NCBI GenBank assembly: GCA_903861195.1 | Contig: CAIOTJ010000325.1 | Coordinates: 1 to 37,709, forward strand | Direction of reading: 5' to 3' | Length of the DNA stretch: 37,709 bases | DNA from: an uncultured Planctomycetaceae bacterium | GTDB taxonomy: Bacteria; Planctomycetota; Planctomycetia; Planctomycetales; Planctomycetaceae | Part shown: piece after piece, positions 7,799 to 15,232 of the stretch | How the letters are laid out: each line of letters begins with the position of its first letter | How positions within the stretch are numbered: position 1 is the stretch's first letter | The notes under the pieces: generated by a model | Seen by the model: only the letters and a program-made list of their open reading frames with translations | Told to the model about the DNA's origin: nothing | The model's database searches: none | Translations under genes and position numbers: made by a program

Positions 7799-10700
7799 AT
7801 GGCGCGACGTCTCTTCTTGTTCCTCGCCGGTTGGTCTCTGGTCGCGCTCCCCAACCCCGGTTCCCTGGCGCAGGCCCAGACTCTCGAAGCGACCCTGCTC
7901 AAGGAACCGGTCGAGCGCCTGGTGCAATCAGTCCAGGCCGAGGGAGACCCCCGCCGGGGGGCCGTGCTGTTCCATCAACCCTATCTCGGCTGCACCCAGT
8001 GTCATGCCGCCGGGCAGGGGGAAAAGCCGCTCGGTCCCGACCTGACCCGCTGGGACCAGCCCCCCACCGCCGCCCACCTCGTCGAAGCGATCCTGCAGCC
8101 CTCGAAACAGATCCGCAAAGGCTACGAGACCCTGACCATCGAGCGGACTTCCGGCCAGACCCAGACCGGGTTGCTGGTGGAACAAACCCCGGCAGCCGTC
8201 GTGCTGCGCGACCCCCGCGATGCCGGCCGCCCCACCACCATCCCCCGCGCAGAAATCGCTGAACTGCAGCCCAGCGACCAATCGCTCATGCCGGCCGGGC
8301 TGGTGAACGTGCTCGCCAGCCGCCAGCAGTTCCTCGACCTCGTCAGCTACCTTCGCGAGATCGCGACCGGCGGCCCCGCCAAGGCGCTCGAACTGCAGCC
8401 CGACCCCTCCCTGTACGCCCCCCCTGCCCTCCCCGATTACGAACAGAAACTCGACCACCGCGCCCTCATCGCCGGTTGGAACGAACAATCTCTCGCCCGG
8501 GGGGAGGCGATTTACAACCGCGTTTGCGGCAACTGTCACGGCACTCCCACCCAGCCCGGCTCGCTTCCCACCTCGCTCAAGTTCGCTTCGGGGAAATTCC
8601 GGAATGGGGCCGAACCCTTCGCGATGTACCAAACCCTCACCCGCGGGTTCGGCCTGATGGCCCCCCAGACGTGGATGGTCCCCCGTCAGAAATACGATGT
8701 CATCCATTACATCCGGGAACGTTACCTGCGCGAGTTGAATCCCTCGCAGTACGTTCCCCTCACCGACGATTATCTCGCCAGCCTCCCCGCTGGAGACACC
8801 CAGGGCCCCGAGCCCTCGCGGATCGAACCCTGGTCGGCCATGGACTATGGCCCCAGCCTGATTGGCACCTACGAGGCAGGGAACAACGCCGACAACTTCG
8901 CCTACAAGGGAATTGCCGTGCGGCTCAATCCCGGCCCGGGGGGCGTCGCACGCGGCGACCACTTCCTCGCGTTCGACCATGACACCCTGCGTGCCGCCGC
9001 CGCCTGGAGCCGGCGGCCAGGTCAACCGGGCTTTGTCGACTGGCACTCGATTCTCTTCGACGGACAACACGGCGTGCATCCCCGCCTGGTGGGAGATGTG
9101 TGGTGGGCCAACCGGACTGGCCCCGGCTGGGCCCGCCCAGGCACCAGCGATTTCACCGACCCCCGGTTTCGCGGACGAGACAACCGCCCCTACGGCCCCC
9201 TCCCCCGCGACTGGGCCCAATACCGGGGTCTGTATCACCATGGTCCCGAGGTCAGCTACCACTACACCGTGGGCGAGACTCCGGTCTACGAATTGCCCGG
9301 ACTGGTCGAACTGACCGCACCGGCCGCCACGCCACCGGCGAAGTCAGACTCCCAGATTGCCCCGACCGCCACCCCGCCCATCATCACCCGCACTCTCGAA
9401 CTGGGCCCGCGCCCGCAGACGTTGCGGGTGCAGGTGGCCCAGCTCGCGGAGGCCACTCCTCCCCTGCAGCACCTCGCCATGGGAAGTGCCCAGGGGGTGC
9501 TGTTCGGATCCGTTCCCAGAGGTGACAACTCAGGGACACCCACAGGCCCGCTCACTTTCGATGGGGGGCAGTACGCCGAGATGGCCACCCCGGCCGAACT
9601 GGACCTGTCACGCACCGACCTCACGGTCCTGGCGTCGATCCAGACCACCGTTGGCGGTTCTCTCTTCTGCCAGACCTCGGCGGGGGAGAACTGGGTCCCC
9701 GGCGGAAGATCGTTGTTCGTTCGCGACGGACGGCTCTGTTTTGACATGGGTTGGGTTGGCGTGGTGACGTCGAAACAACTGGTGGCCGACGGGAAGCCCC
9801 ACGTCGTCGGCTTCGCCTGGAATCACCAGACGGGCGAGATCGAGTTGTTCGTCGATGGAGTATCGGCAGGAACGGGGACACTGAAGGGGAACCAACAGCT
9901 CGCCGAGCCACTCACGCGGATCGGTTTCACCGCCGGCGACTTCCCCGCCCCGCAAAGCGCGTGGAAGGGACGGCTCGACCGGGTGGTCGCCTGGAAGGGC
10001 CAGCTCCCCCTGGCCGCTCTTCGCGACCTGTCGCGCGAACTGGGGAAGTCTCCCGCGACATTCGCCCCCCCCACCCCGGCTCCCGTCGCGAATTGGCGAA
10101 TGTCGGGAGTGGCTGCCGACAAACTGACCAGCAGCGGATCGGTGAAAGCCCCCCTGCGCGTCCACGCCACCGGCGCACCGGTCACTGCAGGCCCCCCCGC
10201 GGTGCTGGCCGGAATCTCCCCAGTTCTGCCCGGACTGGAGTGGGAAGTGATCGAGGACCGGCTGGTACTGACCATTCCGGCTGGAAACGACCCGGTGCGG
10301 ACCACGATCTGGACGACGGCGGCCTCTGACGGAGACCCTCGCGATCAAATCGGAAAGATTGCCGCCGCCTGCCCAGCGCGCGACCTGCAACCGCTGCGGC
10401 AGGGTGGTCCCCCGCGCTGGCCCGGCCGGCTGGCCGTGCCGGTCCGCCGCGGAGCCGACACCGGCCCCCTCGCGGTCGATGAACTCACCCTGCCGTTGTC
10501 CAACCCATGGCTGGCCCAGATTCGTCCGACCGGGCTCGATTTTCATCCCGATGGAGACCGCCTGGCGGTCTGCACCTGGGATGGCGATGTCTGGCTGGTG
10601 CGGGGTCTGTCGAAGCTCGACGCCGCACCGGCCGCCGCGAGTGAGCCCCCCACCCTCGATTGGCAACGCATTGCCTCGGGGCTCTTCCAGCCGCTGGGGC

Positions 10701-11821
10701 TCAAATACGTGCATGGCAAGATTCACCTCACTTGCCGCGATCAGTTGGTGGTGTTGCACGATCTCAATGGGGATGAAGAGACCGACCATTACCAGTGCCT
10801 CAACAACGATCACCAGGTGACCGAGCACTTCCATGAATTCGCCATGGGATTGCAGACCGATGCCGAGGGGAATTTCTACTACGCCAAGTCGGCACGGCAC
10901 GCGCTGCCCGCCCTGGTTCCGCACCATGGGACGCTGCTGAAAGTCGCCCCCGATGGTGGGCGGACCGAGATTCTGGCCACAGGGTTCCGGGCGGCCAATG
11001 GCGTCTGCCTCAATCCCGACGGGTCGTTCATCGTCACCGACCAGGAGGGGCATTGGAACCCCAAGAACCGCATCAACCGGGTCGAGCCCGGGAAGTTTTA
11101 TGGCAACATGTACGGCTACCACGACATCACCGATTCCTCCGACAGCGCGATGGAGCCGCCGCTGTGCTGGATTACCAACGCCTTCGATCGCTCTCCCGCC
11201 GAGTTGCTGTGGGTGACCAGCCCGAAGTGGCGGGGGCTGGAAGGACGGCTGCTGAACTTCAGCTACGGGTATGGAAAGATCTTCGTGGTGCCGCACGAAA
11301 ACCTCGACGGCAGGTGGCAGGGGGGCATGGTTGAGCTGCCGTTGCCCACGTTTCCCACCGGACTGATCCGCGGGCGGTTCTCGCCGTTTGACGGGCAGCT
11401 TTACACCTGCGGCATGTTCGCCTGGGCGGGGAGCGCGACACAGCCGGGGGGGCTGTACCGGGTGCGTCGGACCGAGCAGCCCTTGTTTGTTCCGGTGGAA
11501 CTGCACACCACGCACACGGGGCTGCGGCTGACGTTCAGCGAGCCGCTCGACCCCGCCTCGCTGCGTGAGGAGGGAAGCTGGGGGGTGAAGGTGTGGGGGT
11601 TGAAGCGGTCGGCCAACTACGGATCGGGGCACATCGACGAGCACCGGCTGGAGGTGACCGGGGCCACCCTCGAGAACGACGGCCGGACGGTTCGGCTCGA
11701 CCTCGACGGCCTGCAGCCCACCTGGGGCATGGAGGTGCGGTACAACCTGCGCAGCCCCACCGGGGCGCCGGTTCGCGGCGTGCTGCACAATACGGTGCAT
11801 CGGCTGCCCGAGTCGAAGTGA
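7799..11821 (+). CDS. Secreted multidomain cytochrome c: TIGR02603-like / cyt c / DUF6797 / LamG-like / sorbosone-dehydrogenase-like
   Basis: 1340 residues with a Sec signal peptide (hydrophobic 4-18, cleavage near AQAQT). Domains in order: a haem-binding domain with CTQCH at 65-69 and the LMPAGLVNVLASRQQFLDLVSYL ending of TIGR02603 (about 50-190); a second cytochrome c with CGNCH at 243-247 (about 230-310); a DUF6797-like block (about 345-490, NFAYKGIAVRLN, then DWHSILFDGQHGVHPRLVGDVWW); a LamG/concanavalin-like domain (about 590-710, LDLSRTDLTVLASIQTT, then ELFVDGVSAGTG); an NHL/PQQ-type sugar-dehydrogenase propeller (about 890-1220, LNPDGSFIVTDQEGHWNPKNRINRV); and an SbsA-like Ig segment at the end (LRLTFSEPLDPASL). 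It is probably a periplasmic oxidoreductase acting on a carbohydrate-like substrate, with the haems passing electrons on. Substrate specificity is unknown. Confidence 0.93.
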   Translation: MARRLFLFLAGWSLVALPNPGSLAQAQTLEATLLKEPVERLVQSVQAEGDPRRGAVLFHQPYLGCTQCHAAGQGEKPLGPDLTRWDQPPTAAHLVEAILQPSKQIRKGYETLTIERTSGQTQTGLLVEQTPAAVVLRDPRDAGRPTTIPRAEIAELQPSDQSLMPAGLVNVLASRQQFLDLVSYLREIATGGPAKALELQPDPSLYAPPALPDYEQKLDHRALIAGWNEQSLARGEAIYNRVCGNCHGTPTQPGSLPTSLKFASGKFRNGAEPFAMYQTLTRGFGLMAPQTWMVPRQKYDVIHYIRERYLRELNPSQYVPLTDDYLASLPAGDTQGPEPSRIEPWSAMDYGPSLIGTYEAGNNADNFAYKGIAVRLNPGPGGVARGDHFLAFDHDTLRAAAAWSRRPGQPGFVDWHSILFDGQHGVHPRLVGDVWWANRTGPGWARPGTSDFTDPRFRGRDNRPYGPLPRDWAQYRGLYHHGPEVSYHYTVGETPVYELPGLVELTAPAATPPAKSDSQIAPTATPPIITRTLELGPRPQTLRVQVAQLAEATPPLQHLAMGSAQGVLFGSVPRGDNSGTPTGPLTFDGGQYAEMATPAELDLSRTDLTVLASIQTTVGGSLFCQTSAGENWVPGGRSLFVRDGRLCFDMGWVGVVTSKQLVADGKPHVVGFAWNHQTGEIELFVDGVSAGTGTLKGNQQLAEPLTRIGFTAGDFPAPQSAWKGRLDRVVAWKGQLPLAALRDLSRELGKSPATFAPPTPAPVANWRMSGVAADKLTSSGSVKAPLRVHATGAPVTAGPPAVLAGISPVLPGLEWEVIEDRLVLTIPAGNDPVRTTIWTTAASDGDPRDQIGKIAAACPARDLQPLRQGGPPRWPGRLAVPVRRGADTGPLAVDELTLPLSNPWLAQIRPTGLDFHPDGDRLAVCTWDGDVWLVRGLSKLDAAPAAASEPPTLDWQRIASGLFQPLGLKYVHGKIHLTCRDQLVVLHDLNGDEETDHYQCLNNDHQVTEHFHEFAMGLQTDAEGNFYYAKSARHALPALVPHHGTLLKVAPDGGRTEILATGFRAANGVCLNPDGSFIVTDQEGHWNPKNRINRVEPGKFYGNMYGYHDITDSSDSAMEPPLCWITNAFDRSPAELLWVTSPKWRGLEGRLLNFSYGYGKIFVVPHENLDGRWQGGMVELPLPTFPTGLIRGRFSPFDGQLYTCGMFAWAGSATQPGGLYRVRRTEQPLFVPVELHTTHTGLRLTFSEPLDPASLREEGSWGVKVWGLKRSANYGSGHIDEHRLEVTGATLENDGRTVRLDLDGLQPTWGMEVRYNLRSPTGAPVRGVLHNTVHRLPESK

Positions 11822-11834
11822 GAGGCGAACGGGA

Positions 11835-11870
11835 TGGGCCGATCGCGGCAGCGAAACCACGATCGGCCCA
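11835..11870 (+). terminator. Hairpin downstream of the 1340-aa cytochrome gene
   Basis: A perfect 11-bp inverted repeat (TGGGCCGATCG at 11835-11845 and CGATCGGCCCA at 11860-11870) encloses a 14-nt loop and begins 13 nt after the stop codon. The position fits a transcription end or a 3'-stabilising hairpin, but it lacks a T tract, so intrinsic termination would be weak. Confidence 0.5.
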
Positions 11871-12039
11871 CTCGTCATCCCCACTCGTCAACTGAACTGG
11901 CACGCCCATCACGCCCGGCGCTCTCAGGACGCCAAGCGGCGGTCCGCACGCCAGGCACACCCACTCGCCGATTCGCAGACGACCACTTCGGGCCGGGCTG
12001 TTTTGCGGTGGCGGGCCCTGGCCTGCTGCTGAGACCGGT

Positions 12040-13869
12040 TCACAGCGACTTCAGGTATTCCAGCAGGGCCTTTTTGTCGCTCTCGGGAAGATCGGTTCCA
12101 AACTCGTGGCCGGCCCGGCTGTTCCCCGAACCCAGGTCCGAGGCATCGGTTGTCTTGAGTTTGAAGTTGAACTTCTTCTGGCTCCGGGCGAGTCCCACCC
12201 GTTCCAGGTCGTATTCGGGACCAACTTCAAATTCAGTTGGCCGTTTGTCCACAGGCTCCAGCAGGTCGGCCAGGGTGGGAACCGAGCCATTGTGCAGGTA
12301 GGGGGCCGCCGCCCAAATTCCCTGCATCACCCGCGACTCGTAGGCGTTGATCTTCGGTCCGTCATCCCCATTCAGTGCGGCCTTCAACCCCTTGAGGTCC
12401 TCCACCGACGGAAACGCGTCCTTCAAATCATCAAACTTCTTCTGCATGTCGTCCGGCATTTTCTCGATTCGCAAACCATCGATGTCCGGCAACACCGCTT
12501 CGAGTCGGGTCGCCACAGCGGCTTCTCTTTTGAATGGGGCCTGCAAAATCGCCCCCAGCACCACTGTCCGCAGAATCTGGAAGGCGGGCTCCTCGGCCTC
12601 CAGGGGATCACTGAAGGGAAGACCGTACCCCTGGAGAATCCCCGTTTTCGCCGTGCGCGACAGCAGTTGGAACTCGCGAGTGTCGGTCCCGACATTGTCG
12701 ATTGGCGTCTTCCAGGTTGTGCCCAACAGCGAACTCTCCTCCTGGATTCTGTGACAGTCCGCGCAACTTCCACCCTCCATTTTCCGATAGAAGACTTCCT
12801 CACCTTTCTTCGACAGTTCGGCGTCGATTTTGCCAGGAAACTTCGGCACGGGGATTTTTTTGATCAGGTCTTCGAGTGTGGCCAAGCCCAGGAAGTTGGC
12901 GGAGTTGTCAGTGATGTAATCCACACGAAACAGCGGGCTCCAGGCGGCCGGCTTCGGATGCAGGTGACCAAACACGCCGTAGACCTCGCCCAGGTTCCGC
13001 GCCAGCCCCAGCAGATCGTTGCCGTTCTTGGCGAACCCGGGCCATTGGGTGCGATCCTGAATGGCGGCGTTCCAGAGAAACGGATACCGGGCCGGGGCGT
13101 CGGCCTTGAGAATGTTCTCGGGAATCATGCCATTGGCGGTCTCCGCGATGTCGAGCCCCGTCACGCGGTTGAAGATCATGCCGACGGCATCCAGTCGTCC
13201 AGGCCCCCAGGGGCTGTCCGTGGGCAGCGACAAGGAGGTGATGGTGTGAAATCGCCGGTACCACACCTCGACCGCCTGCTTCAATTTCCCCGCGGCATTC
13301 GCGTCATTCCCGCCAGGCAGCACCTCCTTGGCGAACTCGGCAAACACTTCAGAAGACTTCAGAGTGCGGTCCACAGCCGCATCCAGATCGGCCAGAAAAC
13401 TCTGGAAGTCGACCATCGCCGGCCCGCCGTCAATCCGATACGCCTTCCCCGCCATCTCGATCTGCCGGGTATGACACGCCGCACACGTCATTCCCACAAA
13501 CTCTTCTCCCGCCTCGCCATTCTTCGTGAAGCCAATCGGCAACGAAGAATCGGGAGCCAATTCGTTGGGGAGATAACCATACCGGGAGAGATGCTCGGCC
13601 CCAAACGGCTGGTTGTTGGTCTGCTTGAGCGCGAGAAACCACCGCAGCGGAATCAACTGCGAACCTTGGTCCTGCGTATAAAACGCCGCCCGCTCGTCAT
13701 TCCCCCAGTCGGCACTGGTTCCCAGCACTTCGGGCCCACCCGAGGAGGGACTGGGAGAGGGACTGGGCGTTGGAGAGGGAGTGGGGGTCGGCGTCGGCCC
13801 CGGCTGGTTGCACCCCGTCGCCAACCACATCACAACAACACACATTACGGCACGTTTCGAAATCGGCAT
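12040..13869 (-). CDS. RoxA-like di-haem cytochrome c lipoprotein
   Basis: 609 residues from the ATG at 13869, chosen because GGAG lies 7 nt upstream; an in-frame ATG at 13908 is less likely. A lipoprotein signal is present (hydrophobic 8-17, lipobox LATG-C20). A low-complexity Thr-Pro/Ser-Pro linker (about 25-43) follows, then the catalytic part. Two haem c sites are seen: CAACH at 129-133 and CADCH at 369-373. WGPGRLDAVGMIFNRVTGLD (221-240) and QGIWAAAPYLHNGSVPTLADLL near the C-terminus match the RoxA/di-haem 'cytochrome c peroxidase-like' family. RoxA proteins are secreted dioxygenases cleaving polyisoprene; most bacterial relatives have no known substrate. It would be anchored in a membrane facing outwards. 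The gene stands alone, divergent from the SDR gene. Confidence 0.9.
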   Translation of the reverse strand: MPISKRAVMCVVVMWLATGCNQPGPTPTPTPSPTPSPSPSPSSGGPEVLGTSADWGNDERAAFYTQDQGSQLIPLRWFLALKQTNNQPFGAEHLSRYGYLPNELAPDSSLPIGFTKNGEAGEEFVGMTCAACHTRQIEMAGKAYRIDGGPAMVDFQSFLADLDAAVDRTLKSSEVFAEFAKEVLPGGNDANAAGKLKQAVEVWYRRFHTITSLSLPTDSPWGPGRLDAVGMIFNRVTGLDIAETANGMIPENILKADAPARYPFLWNAAIQDRTQWPGFAKNGNDLLGLARNLGEVYGVFGHLHPKPAAWSPLFRVDYITDNSANFLGLATLEDLIKKIPVPKFPGKIDAELSKKGEEVFYRKMEGGSCADCHRIQEESSLLGTTWKTPIDNVGTDTREFQLLSRTAKTGILQGYGLPFSDPLEAEEPAFQILRTVVLGAILQAPFKREAAVATRLEAVLPDIDGLRIEKMPDDMQKKFDDLKDAFPSVEDLKGLKAALNGDDGPKINAYESRVMQGIWAAAPYLHNGSVPTLADLLEPVDKRPTEFEVGPEYDLERVGLARSQKKFNFKLKTTDASDLGSGNSRAGHEFGTDLPESDKKALLEYLKSL

Positions 13870-14179
13870 GATCACTCCAGGGACGGGGAAAACACATCGA
13901 AAACACATCTTGGCTGGATCGGCGATTGACCGTTCTCTCTGCTTATACGCGCGCGACTGTGAACAAACAAGAACAGGTTCACGAAAATCCGAAGACCATG
14001 GTCACAGACCAGCATTCGGATTGCGAGGTTCGCCCCTCTCATCACAAATTACCGTGCTGCACTCCAGACACATTTTGTCGCCCACACGATCCCAACCGTC
14101 GCCCCTCCCTCGGCAACCCCCCCTCCCTCGCCTACACTGCCCCGAGTCAACAGGTGCTTTCTCTGCAAGGTGTGCGGCG
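13870..14179. other. Divergent intergenic region, RoxA-like gene / SDR gene
   Basis: This 310-bp region between divergent starts is less GC-rich near 13930-14060. It holds the candidate minus-strand promoter listed separately. I found no comparable promoter for the plus-strand SDR gene and no convincing small gene; an open frame running through it from 13781 into the SDR gene overlaps the lipoprotein linker and is judged an artefact. Confidence 0.35.
13942..13970 (-). promoter_or_regulatory. Candidate sigma70-type promoter for the RoxA-like gene
   Basis: On the minus strand, TTGTTT (13970-13965) and TATAAG (13947-13942) are separated by exactly 17 nt. The -10 matches the consensus at 5 of 6 positions and the -35 at 3 of 6. 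The start codon lies about 72 nt downstream, leaving a leader of about 65 nt. Motif evidence only. Confidence 0.35.
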
Positions 14180-14989
14180 ATGGATTTGAGACTGGCGGGA
14201 CGGGTGGCGGTGGTCACGGGGGGAGGCAGTGGAATTGGCTTGGCGATTGCCCGGCGGTTCGCCGAGGAGGGGGCCCGGGTGGCGCTCTGGGACCGGAATC
14301 CCGCGGTGGCCGAGACGGCCAGGCAACTCTCCAACGAAGCGGGGGTCCCGACCGTGGGAGTCATGGTCGACATCACCGACGAAGGGGCCGTGCTGCAGGC
14401 GACCGAGACCAGCCGCGAGGCCCTCGGCCTCTGCGATCACCTCGTGCACGCCGCCGCGATTGGCAGCGGCAAATTTGGGTTCCCGTTCACCAACCTGCAG
14501 CCGGCCGACTGGCGCTCGTCGCTCGAGGTGAACATCATGGGGATGGTGCATGTCGCTCATGCCGTCGCGCCGACGATGATTCCCCGGAAGACCGGCACGC
14601 TGGTCTTCATCGCCTCGGTGGCCGGGCAGATTGGCAGCCAGACCGACCCTCCTTACAGCGCGGCCAAGGCGGCGAACATCAACTTCGCACAGTGCCTCGC
14701 CAAGGACCTCGCCCCCCACGCAATCCGGGTCAACACCGTCTGTCCGGGAATGGTGCAGACTCCGTTGAACCGTTCCGTCTGGCAAGCCTGGAACGAGCAG
14801 CAACCGGCCGACAAACGGCGCTCGTATGAAGACTGGGCGGGAGACAAGGTGAAGTCGGTCGTCCCGCTGGGTCGGTGGCAGACCCCGGAGGACATCGCCG
14901 ACATGGTCGTCTTCCTGTCTTCCGACCGGGCCCGCCAGGTCACTGGCCAGACCATCAACGTCGACGGCGGTTTTGTGATGCACTGGTGA
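14180..14989 (+). CDS. SDR family NAD(P)-dependent oxidoreductase
   Basis: 269 residues from the ATG at 14180 (MDLRLAGRVAVVTGG), preceded by AAGG about 11 nt upstream. It is a classical short-chain dehydrogenase/reductase: cofactor motif TGGGSGIG (13-20), catalytic Asn118 (EVNIM), Ser146 (IASVAG), Tyr159 and Lys163 (PYSAAK), the VCPGMVQTPL segment after the active site, and the C-terminal VTGQTINVDGGF that closes most beta-ketoacyl-reductase-like members. The residue after strand beta2 is Asp38 (LWDRN), which usually favours NAD(H) over NADP(H). Cytoplasmic. Reaction: reversible oxidation of a secondary alcohol to a ketone; the substrate is unknown and no neighbour gives a pathway. The gene appears monocistronic. 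Confidence 0.93.
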   Translation: MDLRLAGRVAVVTGGGSGIGLAIARRFAEEGARVALWDRNPAVAETARQLSNEAGVPTVGVMVDITDEGAVLQATETSREALGLCDHLVHAAAIGSGKFGFPFTNLQPADWRSSLEVNIMGMVHVAHAVAPTMIPRKTGTLVFIASVAGQIGSQTDPPYSAAKAANINFAQCLAKDLAPHAIRVNTVCPGMVQTPLNRSVWQAWNEQQPADKRRSYEDWAGDKVKSVVPLGRWQTPEDIADMVVFLSSDRARQVTGQTINVDGGFVMHW

Positions 14990-15135
14990 GGCCGCGGCCC
15001 GTGCCCGCCCGGGGTCATCGCGGGGACCTTCCGTGGCCCTCCTTCCCGTGGCGCGGCGTGTGACGTCTGGAGGTGTCGAGCGAGATCCACCAGGAACCTG
15101 CCTCCGCACTCGTCCCCCCCCGCTTTCAACACCGG

Positions 15136-15190
15136 TTGTTTGGGCTTTCCCAGGCAGCGTATACTCATTCACTCAGGTCCGCAGGGACCT
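15136..15190 (+). promoter_or_regulatory. Candidate promoter with overlapping inverted repeat, DUF1549 operon
   Basis: TTGTTT (15136-15141) and TATACT (15160-15165) are 18 nt apart; the -10 matches at 5 of 6 positions. Ten bases downstream sits a perfect 6-bp inverted repeat, AGGTCC-gcag-GGACCT (15175-15190), which would cover the transcription start and early leader, so it could be an operator or a 5' stem. The GTG start codon follows at 15233. Confidence 0.35.
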
Positions 15191-15232
15191 CCGTTGCAGG
15201 TTCACCTTCCCTGTCCTTTGGACTGATCCGTC

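Noticed and set aside
13740-13800. Purine-rich repeat units as a possible repeat array
   Set aside because: They encode the Thr-Pro/Ser-Pro linker of the RoxA-like protein and have no spacers, so this is low-complexity coding DNA.
13781-14179. N-terminal extension of the SDR protein by 133 residues
   Set aside because: It overlaps the oppositely oriented lipoprotein gene, is low-complexity, and the SDR fold starts precisely at the ATG at 14180.
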